From the NCBI GenBank assembly GCA_028285445.1, contig JANQPQ010000033.1:16280-80279 (forward strand): a DNA stretch of 64,000 bases. The letters are read 5' to 3'. Origin of the DNA: Cyclobacteriaceae bacterium (GTDB lineage Bacteria > Bacteroidota > Bacteroidia > Cytophagales > Cyclobacteriaceae). The notes beneath the pieces are model-generated. The model saw only the letters and a program-made list of their open reading frames with translations. It searched no databases and was not told where the DNA came from. The position numbers and the translations under genes were made by a program. Shown one piece after another: positions 48,498 to 55,098 of the stretch (its first letter is position 1; every line of letters starts with the position of its first letter).

Positions 48498-49179
48498 CCA
48501 CATTCCATTATCAAAGCTTCATTACGAAATTATTGAATACATCATAGCCAATGGTTTTGCCCCTGATGTAGAAAATCTTTGCGAGATATTGAAAACAGAC
48601 GCAGAGTCAATTGCACGTGGCTTAGATGATCTTCAAGACTACCACGGAGTTGTCCTTCACCCCGGAAGCCCTGCGGTTTGGGCTATTCATCCCTTCTCGC
48701 TTTCGCCAACAAATTTTCTGGTAAAATCAGCGAAAGGGCAGTGGTGGGGAAGTTGCGCCTGGTGCAGCTTAGGGATTGCGGCTATTGTTGAGGAGGATGT
48801 AGAGATTGTTACTTCCTCAGGCGCCCACGGTGAAACCGTCACTGTCAAAATCATCGATGGTTTGCCAGATAACGACAACCTACTGGTGCATTTTCCGATA
48901 CCAATGACCAGGGCCTGGGACAACGTAATCTATACTTGCAGCACCATGCTTGTATTTAAAACTGAAAAGGAAATAAAAGATTGGTGTATAGCCCATAATA
49001 TATCAGTCGGCGACATTCAGCCTATTGGAAAAGCCTGGGATCTGGCAAAAAAATGGTACGGCAACCATCGCAACCCCAACTGGCAAAAATGGTCTGTGGC
49101 AGAAGCCAGGGCCATTTTTAACTCTTTGGACCTTACCCACCCGGTCTGGCAACTACCAGAATCTGAGGGCAGGTTTTAA
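48490..49179 (+). CDS. MerB-like (alkylmercury lyase family) protein
   Basis: A 229-residue protein. Residues 1-65 form a winged-helix-like N-terminal domain (LHYEIIEYIIANGFAPDVENLCEILKTDAESIARGLDDLQDYHGVVLHPGS), as in MerB. The catalytic part has GSCAWCSLGIAAIV (Cys89, Cys92) and IYTCSTMLVF (Cys150). By alignment from memory Cys92 and Cys150 stand for MerB Cys96 and Cys159; the MerB Asp99 position is Gly95, and MerB Cys117 is Ser109. So the two C-Hg-binding thiols are kept but the proton-handling acid is lost. It overlaps the DMT gene by 8 bases under an ArsR-type operator. Classical mercury lyase activity is therefore doubtful. Confidence 0.82.
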   Translation: MSSHIPLSKLHYEIIEYIIANGFAPDVENLCEILKTDAESIARGLDDLQDYHGVVLHPGSPAVWAIHPFSLSPTNFLVKSAKGQWWGSCAWCSLGIAAIVEEDVEIVTSSGAHGETVTVKIIDGLPDNDNLLVHFPIPMTRAWDNVIYTCSTMLVFKTEKEIKDWCIAHNISVGDIQPIGKAWDLAKKWYGNHRNPNWQKWSVAEARAIFNSLDLTHPVWQLPESEGRF

Positions 49180-49185
49180 ATAATG

Positions 49186-49240
49186 TTTGGTTTTTCGATT
49201 CTAGCATTATACATTTACATGTTACTAAATAGTAACATGT
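49186..49240 (+). promoter_or_regulatory. Promoter and 24-base operator of the ArsR-SRPBCC gene
   Basis: TTTG (49186-49189), 20-base spacer, TACATTTA (49210-49217), followed directly by a perfect inverted repeat ACATGTTACT-AAAT-AGTAACATGT (49217-49240). The palindrome ends 6 bases before the ATG at 49247. It is unrelated in sequence to the TATCGT site. Confidence 0.7.
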
Positions 49241-49246
49241 TGATTT

Positions 49247-50068
49247 ATGATACTTACAAAAGAAAAAATTGATAGCTCGGAATTTGTCTGGAAAGCACTG
49301 GCCGATCCTACTCGCAGGCGCCTGATGGACCTGGTGCGCGAGTCGCCGAAAACTACAGGCGGTCTGGTGGAAGAGTTTAAGGATATAGGGCGCTGTGCTG
49401 TAATGAAGCACCTGGGCATACTTGAAGAGGCGGGCCTGATTACGGCTAGAAAGCAGGGCAAATTCCGGTGGAACTACATCAATGCCATTCCCTTACAGGA
49501 GATCTATGAAAGATGGGTAAAGAAATATGAGGCCCAATGGGCAACAGGTCTACTGCAACTAAAAGAAGTAGCTGAATTCAAATCAAACATTAATCAAATA
49601 ACTGAAGAAGTAACTATGGACACACAACAATTGCAGATCGACATTAATCTGGAAATACCGATTAATGCACCTCAACAGAAAGTTTGGGACTGCCTACTTA
49701 ATGACATCAACCTATGGTGGAGAAAGGACTTTTATACCAGCCCAAACACAAAGGAATTCATCATCGAGCCAAAGATTGGTGGTAAGATGTATGAAGATTA
49801 TGGTAATGGTAATGGCTTGCTATGGGCAGAAATTATCATTCTTGATGCTCCCAGGGTCGTTGAATTCAAAGGTCGTCTCACTCCTCAATTTGGTGGGCCT
49901 GCCATGTCATTTATCAGAATAGCATTGGAAGAGAAAGACGGTACTACGGTGCTTCTGCTCACTGACACAGTATTTGGAAATGTGTCGGAAGAATCCAAAG
50001 AGCAGCTCACGGCGGGTTGGAAACTATTGTATGAAGAAACATTCAAGAGCTATGTGGAATCTAAATAA
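49247..50068 (+). CDS. ArsR family regulator fused to an SRPBCC (AHSA1) domain
   Basis: A 273-residue fusion. Residues 1-95 are an ArsR winged helix: FVWKALADPTRRRLMDLVRESPKTTGGLVEEF, CAVMKHLGILEEAGLITARKQGKFRWNYINAIPLQEIYERWVKKYEAQW, the subtype usually encoded next to AHSA1 genes. Residues ~130-273 are an SRPBCC/AHSA1 domain: IDINLEIPINAPQQKVWDCLLNDINLWW, GGKMYEDYGNGNGLLWAEIIILDAPRVVEFKG, ending TAGWKLLYEETFKSYVE. The SRPBCC cavity may bind a hydrophobic effector, making a one-piece sensor-repressor. It has its own promoter and a 24-base palindrome just upstream. The next gene overlaps it. Confidence 0.88.
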   Translation: MILTKEKIDSSEFVWKALADPTRRRLMDLVRESPKTTGGLVEEFKDIGRCAVMKHLGILEEAGLITARKQGKFRWNYINAIPLQEIYERWVKKYEAQWATGLLQLKEVAEFKSNINQITEEVTMDTQQLQIDINLEIPINAPQQKVWDCLLNDINLWWRKDFYTSPNTKEFIIEPKIGGKMYEDYGNGNGLLWAEIIILDAPRVVEFKGRLTPQFGGPAMSFIRIALEEKDGTTVLLLTDTVFGNVSEESKEQLTAGWKLLYEETFKSYVESK

Positions 50069-50483
50069 AGTAGTGCGTGCCTCCCTCCTTGCGGCAATTA
50101 TGGCCTGCTCTAGTGCTTACGGCCAGCAAGCAGACGTATTAGACGTATTCAATCAGCAGGTAGATGCCTTTAACCAAAAAGACATTGATAAGCTGATAAG
50201 CAATGTCAGCGACGATTTCAAATTCTTCTACGTTGCCCCTGATTCCCTGATACTAGAAGTTGAAGGCAGGGAAAAGTTTGCTGAGGCCATGGCAGGATAT
50301 TTCGAGGCGATCCCGAGTGTAAAATCAAAGATTGAGGAGTATGCCATCGTCGGAAACAAGATCAGTTTTAGGGAAGTGGTTAGTTACACCACCGCCAAAG
50401 GCAAGAAATCCAGTGCCTCCTCGATGGGTATTTATGAGGTGAAGGATAACAAAATATCGCGGGTTTGGTATTTTATGGACTGA
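50052..50483 (+). CDS. Secreted NTF2-like (SnoaL-type) protein
   Basis: A 143-residue protein from ATG 50052, which overlaps the regulator gene by 17 bases and gives a signal peptide (MWNLNKVVRASLLAAIMACSSAYGQQ). The mature part VLDVFNQQVDAFNQKDIDKLISNVSDDFKFFYVAPDSLILEVEGREKFAEAMAGYFEAIP ... ISRVWYFMD is a SnoaL/NTF2-like cone fold that could hold a small ligand or act as an isomerase. Coupled to the ArsR-SRPBCC gene and so likely controlled by the 24-base operator. Confidence 0.8.
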   Translation: MWNLNKVVRASLLAAIMACSSAYGQQADVLDVFNQQVDAFNQKDIDKLISNVSDDFKFFYVAPDSLILEVEGREKFAEAMAGYFEAIPSVKSKIEEYAIVGNKISFREVVSYTTAKGKKSSASSMGIYEVKDNKISRVWYFMD

Positions 50484-50515
50484 TACTGAAGTAGCTTTAT
50501 CCCAACCAACTGAGA

Positions 50516-51034
50516 ATGGCCCGTAAGAAAATTTACCTGTTACTTGGACCTAAGGGTGCAGGGAAAACCTTTCTGGGAGGGTTAATGGAAGAACACTACC
50601 AGGTGCCATTTCTCAGAGTTGAGGACACCATTAAGGAGCTGGCTGTAAAGGTTGATGTTAATGATGAGGATTATTTGAAACTGGTTTTCTCCACCATTGA
50701 AACCCACGTTCGGAATAAACTCAACCAACACGACAGCCTTAGCTTTGAATCTACCGGGCTTAGTAATTATTATGATGAGATGCTAGCAAGCCTTCAATTG
50801 GACTTCGATGTAATTACCATTGGAATCAAAGCCTCTCCTGAAAGTTGCCTTCAACGTATCAAATCACGAGATCAATCAATTCACATTCCTTTCGATGACC
50901 AAGAATTGATGGCTATTAACACAAAGGCCCTCTCCAAACAACATAATCTAAACCACATTATTGAAAATGAGAGTCTGGACAAGGAGCAGTTAGTTGAAAA
51001 ACTTGAGCCAATTGTAATTCCAGGTAAAATCTAA
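50516..51034 (+). CDS. P-loop nucleotide kinase-like ATPase
   Basis: A 172-residue protein. Walker A GPKGAGKT is at residues 11-18 (LLLGPKGAGKTFLGGLMEEHY), followed by RVEDTIKELA, a segment SLSFESTGLSNYYDEML like the substrate lid of small kinases, and VITIGIKASPESCLQRIKSRDQSIHIP with the adenine-binding Arg. It resembles shikimate/gluconate/AAA_33-type kinases. Substrate unknown. It follows the NTF2-like gene by 32 bases and ends 82 bases before the flavoprotein start. Confidence 0.75.
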   Translation: MARKKIYLLLGPKGAGKTFLGGLMEEHYQVPFLRVEDTIKELAVKVDVNDEDYLKLVFSTIETHVRNKLNQHDSLSFESTGLSNYYDEMLASLQLDFDVITIGIKASPESCLQRIKSRDQSIHIPFDDQELMAINTKALSKQHNLNHIIENESLDKEQLVEKLEPIVIPGKI

Positions 51035-51065
51035 TACCAGGTTATTGCTGAACTCCTCCACTCTC

Positions 51066-51117
51066 TTTGTTAAAACAATATTTTGATTAAATTCGTATAT
51101 CGTTAATATACGATATA
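51066..51117 (+). promoter_or_regulatory. Promoter and ArsR-type operator, copy 2
   Basis: TTTG (51066-51069), 18-base spacer, TAAATTCG (51088-51095, one mismatch from TAnnTTTG). An inverted repeat with 8-base arms TATATCGT (51096-51103) and ACGATATA (51110-51117) follows at once; the core is TATCGT-N6-ACGATA as at 47602. Its last base is the A of the ATG at 51117, so a bound repressor would cover start site and start codon. Confidence 0.72.
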
Positions 51118-52466
51118 TGAACAAAACATCCCATTTACCGGTAGCCGTGATTGGAGCTGGCCCTATAGGGCTGGCTGCCGCGGCACACCTGCATAGGCGG
51201 AAGATTCCGTTTGAAATTTTTGAGGCATCCGACGATGTCGCAGGTAACATGAGAAGTTGGCAACATGTGCCCATGTTTTCTCCCTGGAGATATAATATCG
51301 ACGAGGCAGCCTCAGAACTGCTAAAAGTCAATGGCTGGTCTGCACCGCGTGCCGAGGAATTGCCAACCGGTGCGCAGTTAATCGAGAAGTATCTTGAACC
51401 CCTTGCGCAAATACCCGCGATCGCTTCAAACCTCAACCTGGGTTCCAAAGTAGTTGGTGTTAGCCGCAGCGGTATTGATAAAACTCGCAATCAAGATCGA
51501 GCCGAGTTGCCATTTGTAGTCCAGGTAGAGACCGCGGGGCAAATTAAAGATATTCAGGTCAGAGCAGTAATAGATGCATCCGGTACCTGGCACCACCCCA
51601 GCCCATTAGGAGCTAACGGGCTACCGGTTAATGGCGAAGAGGTAAATCAGCACAAAATATTCTACGGAATTCCTGATGTGCTGGGTAAACACCGCTCTAG
51701 ATATGAAGGGAAAAATGTAGTTGTAATTGGCGGTGGTCATTCTGCAATCAATGCCCTACTGGAGCTTGCCGAGCTAAAGCAGGAGTTTACAGATATGAGA
51801 CTGACCTGGCTTTTACGCAAGGCCAGTATCGACGATGCATACGGAGGACTGGACGCTGATGAATTACCGGGAAGGGGTAAGGTAGGTTTAGCAATTAAAC
51901 ACTTGGTAGATACTGGAGAAATCAGCCCGATTACTCCCTTCTTCACTGAGGAAGTAACTTCAGTTGGTAAAGAACTCGAAGTTTCTGGCCTCGGTCCGCA
52001 GGGTGAGCAAAAAGTATATGGACACGAAATTGTAGTTGCCACCGGCTTAAGGCCGGATCTGCAAATGCTGAGAGAAGTAAGGCTTGACCTTGATCCCGGG
52101 TTGGAGTGTCCATCAAGGCTCGCGCCCCTTATTGACCCTAACCTACACAGCTGCGGCTCGGTTGCTCCACATGGAGAAGCGGAATTGCGACATCCGGAAA
52201 AGGATTTTTACATAGTAGGGATGAAAAGCTACGGTAGAGCCCCTACATTTTTGTTGGCCACCGGATACGAGCAAGTCAGGTCGGTAGTGGCAGGCCTGGC
52301 TGGAGATTGGGAAGAGGCCAGCCATGTTAGCCTTAAGTTACCCGAGACTGGTGTCTGTGGAGTGCCCAAAGCAATTTCGCCAAAGAGTCTTGCTGAAGAA
52401 GTGAATACTAACTTTCAGCCGCATGTCTCCAACAATGGAGATTCAGTATCCGACTCATGCTGCTAG
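51117..52466 (+). CDS. FAD/NAD(P)-dependent flavoprotein monooxygenase-like protein with CC tail
   Basis: A 449-residue flavoprotein. FAD Rossmann motif GAGPIGLAAAAHL (13-25) at the N-terminus; second dinucleotide motif VVVIGGGHSAINALLEL (about 201-217) for NAD(P)H; ATGLRPD and MKSYGRAPTFLLATGYEQVRSVVAGLAGD near the end. It looks like the flavoproteins found in some arsenic-resistance islands (ArsO-like; from memory, family not certain). It ends in ...SVSDSCC with two adjacent terminal Cys residues (448-449) that could bind soft metals. First gene of a four-gene operon with an ArsR-type operator at its start codon. Confidence 0.85.
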   Translation: MNKTSHLPVAVIGAGPIGLAAAAHLHRRKIPFEIFEASDDVAGNMRSWQHVPMFSPWRYNIDEAASELLKVNGWSAPRAEELPTGAQLIEKYLEPLAQIPAIASNLNLGSKVVGVSRSGIDKTRNQDRAELPFVVQVETAGQIKDIQVRAVIDASGTWHHPSPLGANGLPVNGEEVNQHKIFYGIPDVLGKHRSRYEGKNVVVIGGGHSAINALLELAELKQEFTDMRLTWLLRKASIDDAYGGLDADELPGRGKVGLAIKHLVDTGEISPITPFFTEEVTSVGKELEVSGLGPQGEQKVYGHEIVVATGLRPDLQMLREVRLDLDPGLECPSRLAPLIDPNLHSCGSVAPHGEAELRHPEKDFYIVGMKSYGRAPTFLLATGYEQVRSVVAGLAGDWEEASHVSLKLPETGVCGVPKAISPKSLAEEVNTNFQPHVSNNGDSVSDSCC

Positions 52467-52485
52467 CAGCTTCATAAAAAAACAA

Positions 52486-53661
52486 ATGACCAAACAACAA
52501 TTCACGCAATCCGTTCATGCCGGATCAAATCTGGCAAATCACTATGGAGCTCTTTCTACTCCCATCTATAGTTCGTCTACCTATGCTTTCCCTAATGCAG
52601 AACAAGGTGCCGCCATTCATGAGGGGGAGATGGAAGGTTATTTCTATGGAAGAATAGGAAATCCAACCCAAGAGACCCTGGAAAGCGCCTTGGCCCAACT
52701 TGAAAATGGTGAGGCTGCCATGGCATTTTCCTCCGGGATGGCTGCTATTTCCAATGCACTCATGACTATTCTTGATAGTGGAGATCACATCATTGTTCCA
52801 ACTTCTCTCTACGCCTCCACTACGGGCTTGCTGAAGTTTCTGGAAAGCAAAATGGGCGTAGAATACACTAGCGTAGATGCCACCGTATCTGATAACTACC
52901 TAAGTGCTTTAAAACCTAATACGAAGGCTATCTACATTGAATCACCCGCAAACCCAACCTTGCAGTTAACCGACATTAAATCGGTTGTTGAGATTGCTAA
53001 AGAGAGCAACCTGATAACAATGGCTGACAATACCTTTGCGTCACCTATTAATCAAAACCCCATTGACTTAGGCGTTGACATTGTACTTCACAGCTTAACT
53101 AAATATATAGGAGGCCATGGCGATCTTCTGGCCGGAGCAGTTATTGGCTCCAAGGAGTTTGTAGAAAGGTGTAGATGGCACACCAACAAGCTACTAGGTG
53201 GTGTAATTGCCCCCCAGGTTGCCTGGATCGCTCACCGAGGCATAAAAACATTGGCTATTAGAATAACTGCGCACAACTCCAACGCATTGAAATGCGCCCA
53301 ATTTCTGGAAAGCCATCCTAAGGTAAAAAGGGTACATTACCCAGGTTTGACTAGCCATCCTCAATATGAGTTGGCAAAGACACAAATGCGCGGGTTTGGA
53401 GGCATGATTGCTTTTGAAGTTGATGGGTTAAATGAGGGCCAGAAGTTAATAGACAGCTTGAATTTATGTACACTGGCCGTATCTCTGGGAGACGTCTCAA
53501 CGCTGATACAGCATTCCGCCTCAATGACACATGCTTCTGTTCCAAAAGAGCAACGTGAAAAGGCAGGAATAACTGACGGACTGCTGCGCCTGTCGGTTGG
53601 TATAGAATACGCCGAAGATATTATCACTGATCTCGAACAGGGTCTCAGCCAATTAAATTGA
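52486..53661 (+). CDS. Cys/Met metabolism PLP-dependent lyase (gamma-lyase type)
   Basis: A 391-residue fold-type I PLP enzyme from ATG 52486 (MTKQQFTQSVHAGS); the upstream in-frame ATG would run into the preceding gene. YGRIGNPT (54-61) contacts the phosphate, SSGMAAIS binds the ring and HSLTKYIGGHGDLLAG carries the Schiff-base Lys206. ESPANPTLQLTDI is close to methionine gamma-lyases, but the MGL-specific Cys (YGCT) is Ser here (LYAST). So cystathionine or methionine gamma-lyase-like; products would be H2S or a thiol, 2-oxo acid and ammonia. Cotranscribed with the flavoprotein (19-base gap). Confidence 0.88.
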   Translation: MTKQQFTQSVHAGSNLANHYGALSTPIYSSSTYAFPNAEQGAAIHEGEMEGYFYGRIGNPTQETLESALAQLENGEAAMAFSSGMAAISNALMTILDSGDHIIVPTSLYASTTGLLKFLESKMGVEYTSVDATVSDNYLSALKPNTKAIYIESPANPTLQLTDIKSVVEIAKESNLITMADNTFASPINQNPIDLGVDIVLHSLTKYIGGHGDLLAGAVIGSKEFVERCRWHTNKLLGGVIAPQVAWIAHRGIKTLAIRITAHNSNALKCAQFLESHPKVKRVHYPGLTSHPQYELAKTQMRGFGGMIAFEVDGLNEGQKLIDSLNLCTLAVSLGDVSTLIQHSASMTHASVPKEQREKAGITDGLLRLSVGIEYAEDIITDLEQGLSQLN

Positions 53662-53667
53662 TCAATC

Positions 53668-54153
53668 ATGGATAGTCATCAGGATATCCCGGTTATCATC
53701 AACGCTCTGAGCCAATCGCCTGGGCTACTAAGAGGCCTACTGGCGCAAGTACCTAATACGGTAATTAAAACTTGCAGACGTTCAGGTAAATGGAGCGTTC
53801 ATGAGAACGCCTGCCACCTGGGGCAGACTGAGAAAATGATTTACGAACGATTTAAGGCTTTCAGAGATCAGAGTCACCCGAGCTTCTCCCCGTACTTGCC
53901 TGGGAAAACCATTGTCGCTAAAAATCTATTGCAACTTGACCTGGATAAAAGCCTTGATCAGTTTGCAGAAGATCGAAAACAACTGGTGAGATTGGTTTCT
54001 GCATTTTCTGCCAACATTTGGCAGAAAGAAGCGCAGCACCCAGAGTACCATCACTACAATGCCCAAATCTTGTTAAGGCACACGCTGATGCATGATCATT
54101 TTCATATGTACAGAATAGAAGAATTATGGTTAACTAAAGATGAATACCTCTAA
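53668..54153 (+). CDS. DinB family protein
   Basis: A 161-residue four-helix-bundle protein. The metal site of the family is seen as His in WSVHENACHLGQTEKMIYERF (helix 2) and in RHTLMHDHFHMYRIEEL (helix 4). Family members include thiol-dependent S-transferases (bacillithiol or mycothiol users). It starts 6 bases after the PLP lyase stop and overlaps the next gene by 14 bases, so it is part of the ArsR-controlled operon. A role in conjugating a thiol to the toxic compound is attractive but not shown. Confidence 0.85.
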   Translation: MDSHQDIPVIINALSQSPGLLRGLLAQVPNTVIKTCRRSGKWSVHENACHLGQTEKMIYERFKAFRDQSHPSFSPYLPGKTIVAKNLLQLDLDKSLDQFAEDRKQLVRLVSAFSANIWQKEAQHPEYHHYNAQILLRHTLMHDHFHMYRIEELWLTKDEYL

Positions 54154-54670
54154 CAATCTCCAGGAGTTAATCGCCACCCTTGAGCCAGTAAAGCAGCTAG
54201 TTGGTAATTGGAAAGGCACCGGAAGTGGAGGATTCCCAACGATGTCCAATTTCACTTTCCAGGACGAGATGATCTTTAGCATCATAGAAAGTGCTTACCG
54301 GGAGGAGCCCTTGGTTCACTTTCAGGAAATTGCATCCATACACAACAAGGACGGTTTAGCATTCAAACATTGGGAAACCGGATTTTTCAGACCGATACCT
54401 GGTGGAAACCTTGAGTTTCAAGTGGTCCACAACACCGGGAGAATTGAGTCTTTTGTTGGCAGTATAGAACTGGGCAGTGGCGGAAGTTCATTTGAGATGA
54501 CTCTTGAATCTTCATTCCTGAGAAATGCTGAAGGACTAACGGAAGCGAGACAAAGCAAAAGGATTTTCCGGTTTGATTCCGGGAAATTACTGTACAGGCA
54601 GTATATGACTACTAATGAGGTAGCTGAGCTTCTCCCTCATTTGGACCTGGTCTTGGATCGATCTCAGTAA
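54140..54670 (+). CDS. Nitrobindin-like haem-binding beta-barrel protein
   Basis: A 176-residue protein of the THAP4/nitrobindin type (DUF1794): PVKQLVGNWKGTGSGGFPTMSNFTFQDEMIFS, then FQEIASIHNKDGLAFKHWETGFFRPIPGGNLEFQVVHNTGRIESFVGSIE, matching the LxGxWxGxGxGxYPT ... ExGFWRxxPxGxxE pattern. The proximal His expected near the C-terminus may be His169 or nearby (LPHLDLVLDR); I am not sure. Relatives bind haem and react with NO or peroxynitrite. Last gene of the flavoprotein-lyase-DinB operon, overlapping DinB by 14 bases. Confidence 0.82.
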   Translation: MNTSNNLQELIATLEPVKQLVGNWKGTGSGGFPTMSNFTFQDEMIFSIIESAYREEPLVHFQEIASIHNKDGLAFKHWETGFFRPIPGGNLEFQVVHNTGRIESFVGSIELGSGGSSFEMTLESSFLRNAEGLTEARQSKRIFRFDSGKLLYRQYMTTNEVAELLPHLDLVLDRSQ

Positions 54671-54719
54671 GTCGCAACATCTCCACCATGAATAATTGAT
54701 GAAGTAGAAAGTAACAAAT

Positions 54720-54760
54720 CTAATACCCAATCGTATTAGGTATATACCTAACAGTATTAG
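54720..54760. promoter_or_regulatory. Overlapping palindromes upstream of padR-like gene
   Basis: CTAATAC-N6-GTATTAG (54720-54739) overlaps the perfect 16-base palindrome TTAGGTATATACCTAA (54736-54751), and another GTATTAG follows at 54754-54760, 2 bases before the ATG at 54763. The cluster suits a PadR operator. No clear TAnnTTTG box. Confidence 0.55.
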
Positions 54761-54762
54761 AT

Positions 54763-55098
54763 ATGTTTTCGAAAGAACTAACCGCTGCTTCTTCCAAGCC
54801 GCTCATTCTATCGTTACTAGCCCATGGAGATAACTATGGCTACAATATAATCAAGCAGCTCAAGCAGCTGTCTAACGAAAAAATTATTTGGTCTGATGCC
54901 ATGCTCTACCCGGTGCTAAGAAGGATGGAAAACGATAAGCTTATTACATCGTACTGGCAGATTGAGGACGGAAGAAAAAGAAAATACTATCGAATTACCC
55001 CTGCCGGGAAAAAAGAGGGTGCCAGGAAAACTGAGGAATGGCAGTCGACCTACGATGTTTTGGTCAAACTTCGTCAACCTAAGCTATCTACCCAATGA
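54763..55098 (+). CDS. PadR family transcriptional regulator
   Basis: A 111-residue PadR winged helix: LILSLLAHGDNYGYNIIKQLKQLSNEKIIWSDAMLYPVLRRMENDKLITSYWQIEDGRKRKYYRITPAGKKEG. It has the short C-terminal dimer helix of PadR subfamily 2. It overlaps the downstream permease by 4 bases (ATGA), the common PadR plus MacB-like permease pair. A palindrome cluster immediately upstream suggests autorepression; the inducer is unknown. Confidence 0.93.
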   Translation: MFSKELTAASSKPLILSLLAHGDNYGYNIIKQLKQLSNEKIIWSDAMLYPVLRRMENDKLITSYWQIEDGRKRKYYRITPAGKKEGARKTEEWQSTYDVLVKLRQPKLSTQ

